Source: Aegilops tauschii subsp. strangulata (taxonomy: Eukaryota > Streptophyta > Magnoliopsida > Poales > Poaceae). From it: a stretch of 64,000 nucleotides of DNA. The first letter of the stretch is position 1. Each line of letters begins with the position of its first letter. The stretch is taken from positions 206,648,243-206,712,242 of the forward strand of contig NC_053037.3 in assembly GCF_002575655.3 (NCBI RefSeq), written 5' to 3'. The notes below the pieces were generated by a model. It was not told the origin of the DNA. It did no database searches and was given only the letters and a program-made list of their open reading frames with translations. The position numbers were made by a program, and so were the translations under genes. Below are positions 20,781 to 31,044 of this stretch, piece by piece.

Positions 20781-22167
20781 GGTAACAGATAGTTTTGTGA
20801 TAAGATAATTTGTAACGAGCAACAAGTAACAAAAGTAAATAAAGTGCAGCAAGGTGGCCCAATCCTTTTTGTAGAAAAGGACAAGCCTGGACAAACTCTT
20901 ATATAGAGAAAAGCTCTCCCGAGGACACATGGGAATTATCGTCAAGCTAGTTTTCATCATGTTCATATGATTCGCGTTCGGTACTTTGATAATTTGATAT
21001 GTGGGTGGACCGGTGCTTGGGTGTTGTACTTACTTGGACAAGCATGCCACTTGTGATTAACTCCTATTCCAAGCATCCGCAACTACAAAAGAAGTATTAA
21101 GGTAAACCTAACCATAGCATGAAACATATGGATCCAAATCAACCCCTTACGAAGCAACGCATAAACTAGGGTTTAAGCTTCTGTCACTCTAGCTACCCAT
21201 CATCTACTTATTACTTCCCAATGCCTTCCTCTAGGCCAAAATAATGGTGAAGTGTAGTCGACGTTCACATAACACCACTAGAGGAGAGACAACATACATC
21301 TCATCAAAATATCGAACGAATACCAAATTCACATGACTACTAATAGCAAGATTTCTCCCATGTCGTCAAGAACATACGTAACTACTCACAAAGCATATTC
21401 ATGTTCATAATCAGAGGAGTATTAATATGCATATATGATCTGAACATGTGATCTTCCACCAAATAAACCAACCAGCATCAACTACAAGGAGTAATCAACA
21501 CTACTATCAACCTATAGGTACCAATCCCAGACATAGAGACAAGAATTGGATACAAGAGATGAACTAGGGTTTGAGAGGAGATGGTGCTGGTGAAGATGTT
21601 GATGGAGATTGGCCCCCTCCCGATGAGAGGAGCGTTGGTGATGACGATGGCGATGATTTCCCCCTCCCGGAGGGAAGTGTCCCCAAGAGAACAGCTCCGC
21701 CAGAGCCCTAGATTGGTTCCGCCAAGGTTCCGCCTCGTGGCGGCGGAGTCTAATCCTGAAAGCTTGCCTATTATTTTTCTTCGAACGAAGGACTTCATAT
21801 AGCAGAAGATGGGCACCGGAGGGCCACCAGGGGGCCCACGAGGCAGGGGGCGCGCCCAGGAGGGTAGGGCGCGCCCCCACCCTCGTGGCTAGGGTGTGGG
21901 CCCCCTCTGGTATTTGTTCCGCTAAATATTTTTTATTGTTTCCAAAAATAACTTCCGTGGGTTTCAGGACTTTTGGAGTTGTGCAGAATAGGTCTCTAAT
22001 ATGTGCTCCTTTTCCAGCCATGAATTCCAGCTGCCGGCATTCTCCCTCTTCATGTAAACCTTGTAAAATAAGAGAGAATAGGCATAAGTATTGTGACATA
22101 ATGTGTAATAACAGCCCGTAATGCAATAAATATCGATATAAAAGCATGATGTAAAATGGACGTATCA
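20652..22167 (-). repeat. 5' LTR of the Athila-like element (about 1516 bp)
   Basis: It pairs with 11743-13261 along its whole length with scattered single-base differences and a few small indels. It ends at GGACGTATCA, followed by the ATAGC target duplication. Confidence 0.87.
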
Positions 22168-22521
22168 ATAGCCAACCTTTTATATTATTATTTTGCGGGA
22201 AATAGCCAACCTTATAGCCCACACTATTGTATGAGTGCATATGGATGATGGCTATAGATGACATTGCAGTTCCTTATAGCCATCGGCTGGCTATATTATT
22301 AACCATGCTCTAATGTGTTTTTCAAAACCGCCTTTGACTATTGACAAGATTAATAGTACATGAGATGTATAATGTGAAAATTATATCATTGGAAGCTCCT
22401 TTCACATACGAATTTGACCGTATGCTTTGTGTAAGTTGCATGTCATATATTATTACTCTAACATTTGGTCAAAGTTAGCCTCGAAAAACGCATTAGGCCT
22501 TGTAGATGGAAGGAGGGAGTA

Positions 22522-22664
22522 GTACTGGAAGTGGAATCTCTAATGTAGGATCCCTGCCTTACCCTCCCTTTCGTTCACTTACTGGCAGACCCATGCTTGC
22601 TAGGCCCCGCATGTTAGTTACTCAATGGGTTCGGCCATGTCAGGGGATCCTCATCTGTAGTATA
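22522..22664. other. Short intergenic spacer
   Basis: No gene or element is seen between two Stowaway-type sequences. Confidence 0.4.
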
Positions 22665-22704
22665 CTCCCTCTATTTTTATTTACTCCGCATAAAACGGAG
22701 GGAG
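22665..22704. mobile_element. Minimal Stowaway remnant: two inverted ends nearly joined
   Basis: CTCCCTCTATTTTTATTTACTCCGC is followed almost at once by its inverse end ACGGAGGGAG, preceded by TA. Only about 40 bp remain, so the interior of the MITE has been lost. It lies about 340 bp upstream of the ATG at 23044. Confidence 0.7.
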
Positions 22705-23043
22705 TGGTAGTGTAAATGACACGGGCCGAGGAGGGGTAGGGACGTTGGTTTGCTCTCAACTGCGGTCCCACTAGCGAGTGAAAACACAAGACGAAGCGTG
22801 TTCCATTCGGTGAATGACGTGGAGGGTCCAGCGTGCCGGGGTGCAACGGGAACGCGACAAGAGCAATGTACAGTCAAAACCGATTGACCTTCGCTGCTTG
22901 GCCGGAACCACTATTCACACCAGAACCTTTGCTACTCGGCCTACGCCAGCTACTGCCCCAAAACCACACCTCCTCTCCAGCCCATTCCCCCACCTTTCGA
23001 GCCCCTAGCCCGCATCAAGCATCCCCTAGTTCACCGGAAAGCC

Positions 23044-23676
23044 ATGGTGCGCCACAAGATCACGTACTACAAGATGCTCATGCCAGAGCGCCACGCAGAA
23101 ATCGCGGCGGCGGTCGGCGCCACAGACCTTCGTTCCCAAGCTCGCTTTGCGGTGGGCAAATCCCCGAGTTCTCTGGAGCCAAGCTACGAGGAGGAGGAAG
23201 CCGATCCAATGTTCATGGCAGAGGTCGCGGCGCAGAAGGCCCTCGATGGTTATGACACGATGGACGTCGACTTTGTGCCGGCGTCTGGGTCCCCCATGGT
23301 GCAGGCGGACCAGCGGTTCAACCTGGCAATACTAAAGGAGGTCCGGGAGGCAGAGGCTCAACTCGACGCGGAGCGCGTGCATGCCGCTGCCATGGAGGCT
23401 CTCCTGCAGGCGGAACCGGATGTCGTGGATGTGAAACGGGCGGCCGAGGCTCAACTTGACGCGCAGCGCATGGATGCCACTGCCATCGAGGCCCTCCTGC
23501 AGGCGGAACCGAACGTCCTGGACTTGAACCGGGTGGCGGAGGCTCAACTCGACGCGGAGCGCGCGGATGCCACTGCCATTGAGGCCCTCCTGCAGGTGGA
23601 ACCGGACGTCCCCGATTTGAACCGGGCGGTGCTCTCGTCTGTGCAGAGCACCCGCACGCTCCGCGTGAACGAGTAG
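23044..23676 (+). CDS. Gene of unknown function with three 31-residue repeats
   Basis: The 210-residue ORF has a good plant start context (GCCATGGTG) and high GC at third positions, unlike the surrounding DNA. The upstream stretch has a CT-rich patch (CCTCCTCTCC, near 22970), as in grass promoters. The N-terminal half starts MVRHKITYYKMLMPERHAEI. The C-terminal half has three copies of a 31-residue (93-bp) unit of the form AEAQLDAERxDATAIEALLQ plus AEPDVxDLNR, predicted helical. The TAG at 23674-23676 is followed in the same frame by 34 further coding-like codons (LEAEDNHGAETHVGSYGWF and on) to TGA at 23779-23781. The original protein was therefore probably about 244 residues. I do not recognise the family. 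It could be a host gene or a fragment of one. Confidence 0.6.
   Translation: MVRHKITYYKMLMPERHAEIAAAVGATDLRSQARFAVGKSPSSLEPSYEEEEADPMFMAEVAAQKALDGYDTMDVDFVPASGSPMVQADQRFNLAILKEVREAEAQLDAERVHAAAMEALLQAEPDVVDVKRAAEAQLDAQRMDATAIEALLQAEPNVLDLNRVAEAQLDAERADATAIEALLQVEPDVPDLNRAVLSSVQSTRTLRVNE
23347..23625 (+). repeat. Three 93-bp in-frame repeats
   Basis: Each unit starts with GAGGCTCAACT(C/T)GACGCG and encodes 31 residues. The period is exactly 93 bp, so the repeats expand without shifting the frame. Confidence 0.85.
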
Positions 23677-23781
23677 CTGGAGGCCGAGGACAACCACGGT
23701 GCGGAGACACACGTCGGCAGCTACGGCTGGTTCGCGCCGGCAGCGAAAGACGACGAGGCCGTCTCGTTCCGCGAGCAGTGA

Positions 23782-25820
23782 TAGTTTTTCTTTATGTTGT
23801 TGTTTTTTGGGATCTTTTGCTGTGTAAAACATATATTGTTATGCAAGTCGCCTGACTTATATCTGGGTCGGTCTACCATTTTAGGCAGTTGGATGAGTAT
23901 CCTACGTCTCCTAACCCTTCTTCCTCACCTCTTCTTCTTCCCCAACAGACCACCGCACGGGCCATACGGATCCACCCCAACATGCGGTTGGATAAACATA
24001 ATGTATAAACGAAAATTATCTATCAGCGGTAGCACGTATCAGTGAGGGTGCGTTCCCTTGGTTGGGTTTGTGGCGTGCAGGAGCGACCGTGTGAGGGTGT
24101 GGTGCGACCGCGGCGTGCAGGAGCGACCGTGTGAGGGTGCGGTTCGATACAAATCATCGTTTGACGTGTCAATTAATGCATATTTTTTTCTCCAATGCCC
24201 AAAGAGCTAACCATCTCACTCCTCATCGCTTGATTAATGTATCGCCATGCAAACAAACCTTCTCACTTCTGCATGCATGCAAGGGTATATTAATGTCCTT
24301 GGTTGCTAGTACGAGGCAAACCCCATCAATTTTGCCTCGATTAGTGTTAGTGGCCTTTTGCAAATTGTAATTTTGATATACTGTCCTGGTGTACAAAAAA
24401 TGGAGGTAGTAACTATTTGACTTCCTTCCCCATTGCGGTGACGTCGATGATATCTCGAACGTTGTGGTTTGGCGAAGTGCGTTCAACGAAGAACACCATT
24501 GAGGGAGACCACCGTAAGTCGTTCGCAAGTGCCGCCTGCAAGCCGAGACAACCACCTTATTTGCATCCAGGAAGTCCGATGAACCAAAGGACGCATAAAT
24601 GTACTAGTACTACTAGTACACAATAGCGTCGTCCGTCCAGCTTAGTGCGATGAGGTGGTTTCTCGAAGAAGACGATGGAGAAGTGGAGTCAGCGAAGAGT
24701 GAAATGATGGTTGCTTCGTCCTTGCTTTGTGACTTGACGCCTCACTGCTTTGTGATTTGTGATAGAAGGGACAGGGGAGTAGACTCTGTGCTCTATACTG
24801 TACATGCGTCCAAGCACGGGAGAAAGAGGAGAGACGTTGCATTTTTCTATTCCTTCAATATATCAATCAGGGAGCTTCGGTTCCATCTTTTTGGCTTTGG
24901 TAGCACCGTCCGCAAATGGTTCCCATCGATGACAAAAGTTATTTTCACATTTGGCTACACATTATGGATGCCCTTAACCGTACCACTTGGTTTTGCTCCT
25001 GTGTGCTATCTATACAAATCTGAATTATATTGATCTAAAAAATTATAGAATCAAGATTAGTAAAAAGGAGGTGATTTTGCCGCGTGGATGGCGGGGGAGG
25101 TTTCTTATTTTTAGAGGACGTTGGCCTGGCGGTTTGTTAACATGCGGTCCTATGTGTCAGTGCTTTACCAAGCCGATCCGCACCCCACATGAGGCAGAAT
25201 AACGGCAGAAGCAACACGAAGAAGATGAGGGAGAAGCGGATTCAGCAACGAGTGAAATGATGGTTGCTTCGTCCCTCCAACTTCTTTTTTTACTAGCATT
25301 ATTATTACTTTGTCCCTCCAACTTAACTGCGGGAAAGGTGCAGCTTTCTGATTTGACGCCTCATTGCTCATTACTACGCCGGCGTCATGACTGGGGTGCT
25401 TCACCCCTGCTGCTCTGTACTGTATTTCGGTATGGCACGTGGACCCGGTAGCTTGATGTCCCACATGTCGGCGAAAGGGACTAGAACATTTATGAAAGTT
25501 AGCGCTCCAGTCTTGTATTGTATACTAGTACTATAGTTCTGCTATTTCGCACGATCCATCGATACAAACCCGATTAAACAGGAAAGGGCGGGATTTTTCC
25601 CGCGCGGTAGATGATACTAGCCATACATTTTAAAGGCAATTTTAATGTATGCAAACTGAATAATTAAGTAACAATATGATATCTAGTAAAACTAAAAAAA
25701 CATATGATTTATTGTGTTAGAGTGTAGTAGTAGTGTTGTATTGCATATTGTTAGATGTAACATGCGAGAACGTGTAGAGATGTAGTTTTGGAGGGCCTAC
25801 AGAGAGAAAGCATAATACGG
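23782..25820. other. Intergenic region with local duplications
   Basis: No gene is supported. A 26-bp unit (CGTGCAGGAGCGACCGTGTG and on) occurs twice near 24073 and 24113. A longer segment occurs twice, at about 24660-24800 and 25220-25430 (shared text GTGAAATGATGGTTGCTTCG, then GACGCCTCA), with diverged copies. Short ORFs here look like shadows. Confidence 0.5.
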
Positions 25821-26085
25821 TCACCGAACTTCAGAATACGCTCATTACATTCACTATATACGTTTTGCGGTGATTATACGGTCACTTGCTCAACGTTCAG
25901 CATCGGATTGCACTCTATTGACCGGCCAAATAGTCTGCGTGGCACCATGTTGACTAGTTAAATTGACCACGTTCCTTATGGGTCCCACCTGTCAGTTCGC
26001 ATAGGAAAAAGGTCAGATAAACACAAATTTACGCAGGCGCGACAAGACTCCAACCCGTGCACGGGAATCACCTAGTTGTGTATGT

Positions 26086-26312
26086 GTCTATCAGGGCCTG
26101 ATGTGTGCGCATGCACGTGTAGGTTGAGCACTTGAGCGTGAGAGTGTGTGTTGGTCGTGTGGTGTTTGCATGCATGCGTGTGTGTGTGCGTGTGAGTGTT
26201 ACGTGCGTGCGTGGCTGCGTGTGTACGTGTGAGTGTTGCGTGCGTGCGTGGCTGCATGTGTTCGTGTGAGTGCTGCGTGCATGCAGTTCGTGTGCATGCC
26301 TGCGTGTGTGTA
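26086..26312. repeat. TG/GTGCG-rich tract with a 37-bp tandem unit
   Basis: The unit CGTGTGAGTGTTACGTGCGT (first 20 of 37 bases) occurs about three times from 26190. The whole tract alternates purine and pyrimidine over long stretches, a sequence type able to form Z-DNA. The His/Thr-rich minus-strand ORFs here are by-products. Confidence 0.75.
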
Positions 26313-26446
26313 TAATGACCACACCAGCTCCTGTGTGTTAAAACAGACGGCTCAGCATACCAATACAAGGCCACCTTGTCCGCTGTGCCCGCGATCATGA
26401 CTTCGAACCACCGTCAGATCTTTTTTTGTCGTTTGTTTTCATTCTT

Positions 26447-26682
26447 ACTAGCAAGATGCCCGTGCGTTGCACATAACATCAAGATGCATTTGTATGACTA
26501 GTTTATCTTGTGAGAGAAAATGATGAACGAGGGAAGGCCTTATTTGCAAGTGTGGAGAGGTGTGTGGGTACCTTTTTGCAAAATTTCCATAGTTTCCTTC
26601 CTATCCGTCAGATATAAATCGGATGGCCTATATTGTAGGATGGCAGGCACACCATCATCACCAGCTCTGTTTTGATAAGAGT
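26447..26682. mobile_element. Further copy of the ACTAGCAAG repeat element
   Basis: It starts ACTAGCAAGATGCCCGTGCG and matches the left arm at 9659-9895 almost base for base through CACCATCATCACCAGCTCTG. Here it is a single, non-palindromic copy. Confidence 0.8.
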
Positions 26683-26880
26683 GTAGAAGAGTAGATACAA
26701 GCCAACAGGTGGGCCCAATGGTAGTGAGATAATGTGATGCAACACTAGAGGTGCCACGTGGAGCGTTTAACTGGTCAACTAGTCATGTCTTGAGCAAATA
26801 CAGAGTTGTACGGTGAGCCCGTGACTGTATAGTAAGCACAAAATGTAAATGGTGACCGTAATGAGTGGGTTCTGAAGTTC

Positions 26881-28639
26881 ATTGTACGTATCGTGCTTTT
26901 GCTCCAAATACAACGATCGTCACTGTATATATCGCGAGAGAAAGATGAAACATGCGTGAATGTGCTGGGGGCTTAATTTTAGAGGAACTGGAGGTAATTT
27001 GTGTGCGTACGTGAAAGAGACGTAGAGGGGGTGTATGCGATGGGGAGAGAGATGCTCTTCGTTTCTCTTTATTATGACTAACTTTATATATAGTATAAAA
27101 ATATAAAAATTCACAGTGCGGAATAAATATCATTGAGGGCACCATGCAACAAATTAACGTTCATACTCCTCCATATAACTTTGTAATGTTGTATATATGT
27201 ACAAATTCTAAAATAATTTTTTGGCCACACTTTATTCAAAAGGAATGTTGTATGTGAAATAAACGTGAAGAGAGGGCTTTTTAGATCAATTGGGTACGTG
27301 ATGTAACATGTGTGAATGTGTAGTTGATGTATTTGGCAGGGCCTAGAGAGGTATGTGTGTGTATTACGTATTCGAGAGAGGCATGGATAGAGGGGCCAGC
27401 GGGGGGAGGGGGCGTGGGAGAGATAGCACGAGAAATGAGAGAGGTCTAGAGAGAGAGAGACTAATATGATATCACGGCGAGAGATTCCCTTTAGTGTGTA
27501 TATGCAAGGGGGGAGGGGATAGAGGCACGAGGAGATTTTTTTGTGTGGTGTCTGTGTTGGTATGTGTGGGTGTGAGAAGATAATGAGACCTGGGGGCAGA
27601 GGGTGTGTCACCGCATGAGGTCCGGTGGGTTGAGGTGAGGCCCTTTGTTCGGTTCCTGTGCCACATGGGTCGGCCCGTGACGCATTTAGGGAGACCCATG
27701 GATGACTTGTCGTACAAGACAACGATAGCAAAATTGTGAAGGACTCTGTGTCCACTAACAAAGCCGGCTAGGATTAGTAACCCTGGGTTCTCGGACTAAG
27801 GTAACCCCTTATCTTTGATATTACTATTCATCCAACCAAATTTTAAGGGGCATCCTACAGAATGCTCTGCTAGAATCATACTCGTCGATTAGGAAGAGAG
27901 GTGTGAGACAATGCGTGAGAGACAGACTTAAAGATAATGTGCATACAGGAGACATGTAGGCAGTTCTATGTATATAGAAAGGGTCGATGGGGATTGTGCG
28001 TGTGTATGCTTGTGAGAGGAAGAGTGCTTGTGATACAGTTTAGTGAAAACAGTCGTAAATGGTTACGAGAGGGAGGGAGGGTTATATCGAGAGCATGTAT
28101 GCGAGAAAGACACCTCGAGAGAGAGTGTGTGAGCATGTGTGGGAGACCACCGATGGAGAGTGAAACTACACGTAAAATACTGATGTACACATTGATTAAA
28201 GATATAAATTGTATCCAAATATTAGGATGGGATCATGATATTTGCAATTCGCGTAAGGAGCGGTCATTGATCCATCACACATCTAGATTCTATAGAATTT
28301 GAGCATGTCTATCTTATTATTCGACATAATTGATCCACATAGTTGGTATTTTGAACTCCAGACAATGCATCGCTTTAGCAATCGAATATAAACGTGAGTA
28401 TAGTTCATGTTGTGTGTGTAAAGCACATTATACATACGGAAGTTACACAATAAACATTATAAATAGCTAGCTATGAACTAGTATACATTTGAATTCAACT
28501 TCAGGTGGTTTAAAAAAATTGAATTCAACATGAAGTCCATTCAATTATATGAATTCGATATCATGGCATTTGTAAATCATACCTAAATTATGGGGGCACC
28601 AATCTTTGCTCTGATTTTGTACATAATAGCATATATAGT
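26881..28639. other. Intergenic region, GA/CT-biased in part
   Basis: No gene is recognised. Stretches rich in GAGAGAGA and GTGTGT (about 27000-28150) give low-complexity ORFs on both strands. The last 500 bp before the LTR element are AT-rich. Confidence 0.45.
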
Positions 28640-30201
28640 TGATACGTCTCCAACGTATCTATAATTTTTTGATTGTTCCATGCTATTATATTATCTGTTT
28701 TGGATGTTTAATGGGCTTTATTATGCACTTTTATATTATTTTTGGGACTAACCTACTAACTGCAGGTCCAGTGCAAATTGTTGTTTTTTGCCTATTTCAG
28801 TGTTTCACAGAAAAGGAATATCAAACGGAATCCAAACGGAATCCAAACGGAATGAAACCTTCGCGAGGATCGTTTTTGGAACAAACGCAATCCAGGAGAC
28901 TTGGAGTGGACGTCAAGGAAGCAACGAGGCGGACACGAGGTAGGAGGGCGCGCCACCCACCCTCGTGGGCCCCTCGTGGCTCCACCGACCTACTTCTTTT
29001 GCCTATATATACTCTTATACCCTGAAAACATCCAGGAGCACCACGAAACACTTTTTCCACTGCCACAACCTTCTGTACCCGTGAGATCCCATCTTGGGGC
29101 CTTTTCCGGCGCTCCGCCGGAGGGGGAATCGATCACGGAGGGCTTCTACATCAACACCATAACCTCTCTGATGATGTGTGAGTAGTTTACCATAGACCTT
29201 CGGGTCCATAGTTATTAGCTAGATGGCTTCTTCTATCTCTCTGGATCTCAATACAAAGTTCTCCTCGATTCTCTTGGAGATCTATTCAATGTAATACTTT
29301 TTGTTGTGTGATCATCGAGATCAGATGAATTGTGGGTTTATGATCAAGACTATCTATGAACAATATTTGGTTCTTCTCTGAATTCTTATATGTATGATTT
29401 GATATCTTTGCAAGTCTCTTCGAATTATCAGTTTGGTTTGGCCTACTATATTGATCTTTCTTGCAATGGGAGAAGTGCTTAGCTTTGGGTTCAATCTTGC
29501 GGTGTCCTTTCCCAATGACAGCAGGGGCAGCAAGGCACCTATTGTATTGTTGCCATCGAGGATAAAAAGATGGGGTTTATATCATATTGCTTGAGTTTAT
29601 CCCTCTACATCATGTCATCTTGCTTAATGTGTTACTCTGTTCTTATGAACTTAATACTCTAGATGCATGCTGGATAGCGGTTGATGTGTGGAGTAATAGT
29701 AGTAGATACAGAATCGTTTCGGTCTACTTATCACGAACGTGATGCCTATATACATGATCATGCCTAGATATTCTCATAACTATGCACTTTTCTATCAATC
29801 GTTCGACTGTAATTTGTTCACCCACCATAGAATTTGCTCATCCTGAGAGAAGCCAGTAGTGAAACCTATGGCCCCTGGGTCTATTTTCCATCATATAAGT
29901 TTTCGATCTATTTTATTTTGCAAACTTTACTTTCCAATCTATACCATAAAAATACCAAAAATATTTATCTTATTATCTCTATCAGATCTCACTTTTGCAA
30001 GTGGTCGTGAAGGGATTCACAACCCCTTTATCGCGTTGGTTGCAAGGTTCTTATTTGTTTGTGCAGGTACTAGGGATTTGCGTGTAACCTCCTACTGGAT
30101 TGATACATTGGTTTTCAAAAATTGAGGGAAATACTTACGCTACTTCACTGCATCACCCTTTCCTCTTCAAGGGAAAACCAACGCATGCTCACGAGGTAGC
30201 A
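28640..30201 (+). repeat. 5' LTR of the gag-only element
   Basis: It runs from TGATACGTCTCC to GAGGTAGCA. A GC-rich stem (CACGAGG...CCTCGTG, about 28933-28967) lies about 40 bp upstream of a CTATATATA box near 29003. The transcript start probably falls shortly after. Confidence 0.88.
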
Positions 30202-30212
30202 AGAAGGATTTC

Positions 30213-30298
30213 TGGCACCGTTGTCGGGGAGGCTTATGGCAAGTCAAGTCAAGATTGAACTCCCGCCAACGTGCGATTTCTGGCGCCGTTGCCAGGGA
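30213..30298 (+). other. Primer-binding site, duplicated
   Basis: TGGCACCGTTGTCGGGGA (30213-30230) follows the LTR. A second, better-kept TGGCGCCGTTGCCAGGGA stands at 30281-30298 in a repeat of the surrounding text (GATTTCTGG). Both resemble the tRNA-Asp site at 50001. Only the first is in the usual position next to the LTR. Confidence 0.75.
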
Positions 30299-30447
30299 GA
30301 TCTACACACAAGTCAAGACATACCAATTACCCATCACAAACTCTTATCCCTCACATTACATTATTTGCCATTTGCCTCTCGTTTTCCTCTCCCCCACTTC
30401 ACCCTTGCCATTTTATTCGCCTCCTTCCCGTTTTCCTTTCTTTCGCC

Positions 30448-31044
30448 ATGGCCGAATCGAAAAGGGTTAAGGGTTCTCTCCCGGGTTTTAGTACTTTGGA
30501 TAGTCCCTCTGTCCTCTCTAAACTCATAAATATTGATGCTATGGAAAGACCTACCGGGGTTATCAATGAGAGTTTGAATAATTTCGATGAAGATGATCCC
30601 GGAATCTTTCGTTATTTACTTGATGAGTCTTTGAAAGATGCTTGGGATAGGCTATTAAGGATCCGAGCCAGCTATGTGCCCCAATATCAAATTGAGATAT
30701 ACCTAAAAATCTTTTATGTTGGTTTACCCTCTTCGTTCAAGAAAGTTTTAGATTCTATTTTGGAAGAAGGTTTTCTTGAGGGGGATGCCATAGATACCTA
30801 TGAAAAGATGAAAACTATATTTGGGCACCCCATGAGTGAGAAGGTTGAATCCGCCTCTATTTTGTGCTTTTATCAAAATGAAATTATCAAAGAGATGAAG
30901 GCTAGCTTAGATGCAAACTTCCATAGCGTGCTTAATCTTTCTTCCACCATTAATGGCCATGTGCTTTCTCAAAATAGAAAGATAAATGCTATAGATAAGA
31001 AATTTTCTCTTTTCTTTCCCAATACCAAAGATGGCAATACCTAG
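30448..31044 (+). CDS. Gag-like remnant of the non-autonomous element
   Basis: The 198-residue ORF starts at GCCATGG (30448-30450) with MAESKRVKGSLPGFSTLDS. It carries a stretch resembling the Athila gag core (GIFRYLLDESLKDAWDRLLRI, then IYLKIFYVGLPSSFKKVLDS and DTYEKMKTIFGHP). The usual Cys/His knuckle and protease are missing. The frame is intact to its TAG-bounded end. It might still assemble with gag of a helper element, or be a by-product; I cannot tell. An in-frame upstream extension to 30271 exists but overlaps the primer site and is not needed. Confidence 0.65.
   Translation: MAESKRVKGSLPGFSTLDSPSVLSKLINIDAMERPTGVINESLNNFDEDDPGIFRYLLDESLKDAWDRLLRIRASYVPQYQIEIYLKIFYVGLPSSFKKVLDSILEEGFLEGDAIDTYEKMKTIFGHPMSEKVESASILCFYQNEIIKEMKASLDANFHSVLNLSSTINGHVLSQNRKINAIDKKFSLFFPNTKDGNT

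Larger units (their letters stand above)
11743..22167 (-). mobile_element. Complete Athila-like Ty3/Gypsy retrotransposon (10.4 kb)
   Basis: Two LTRs of about 1.52 kb flank gag, protease, RT, RNase H, integrase and an extra ORF, all on the minus strand. A 5-bp duplication ATAGC stands at 11738-11742 and 22168-22172, proving one integration event. The RT motif is FMDD and the primer site resembles tRNA-Asp, both fitting the Athila clade. Gag-pol is one frame, broken by stops and two small indels (near 20256 and 16440). It looks like a Triticeae family of the Sabrina/WHAM kind, but I do not fix the name. Confidence 0.9.
11357..22310. mobile_element. Harbinger/Tourist-like MITE, middle shell of the nest
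   Basis: The ends GAGCA...TGCTC carry related subterminal sequences (CAGCAGGCTATAAG on the left, the inverse of TATAGCCATCGGCTGG on the right). TAA is duplicated at 11354-11356 and 22311-22313, as expected for PIF/Harbinger MITEs. The left part also contains a second GAGCC-AACC-TAATAGCC stretch near 11553, so another related MITE may be nested there. The Athila element splits this MITE at ATAGC. Confidence 0.75.
11328..22519. mobile_element. Stowaway MITE, outer shell of a three-level nest
   Basis: The left end CTCCCTCCTTCCATTTATAT matches the inverse of the right end (ATGGAAGGAGGGAG) at 22506-22519. TA target duplications stand at 11326-11327 and 22520-22521. Only about 30 bp of MITE remains on the left and about 200 bp on the right; everything else is inserted sequence. 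Confidence 0.82.
25825..26880. repeat. Large foldback: 170-bp inverted arms around a TG-rich core
   Basis: The left arm (about 25825-25997, starting GAACTTCAGAATACGCTCAT) and the right arm (about 26702-26880, ending ATGAGTGGGTTCTGAAGTTC) are imperfect inverse copies. They share the motifs GTGGCACC and TTGACTAGTTAA. The roughly 700-bp interior holds a TG-rich tract and a copy of the ACTAGCAAG element. Confidence 0.7.

Noticed and set aside
24650..25033. 127-residue plus-strand ORF
   Set aside because: There is no domain and no coding bias. It spans a local duplication and AT-rich DNA, and its start lies in a segment repeated at about 25220.
26068..26398. His/Thr-rich minus-strand ORFs
   Set aside because: They translate the TG/GTGCG repeat and change freely with repeat length.
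28901..29185. ORFs inside the Athila-type LTRs (also at 34130, 48644, 52578)
   Set aside because: They lie in the promoter and leader part of LTRs, differ between copies by frameshifts and have no domain.
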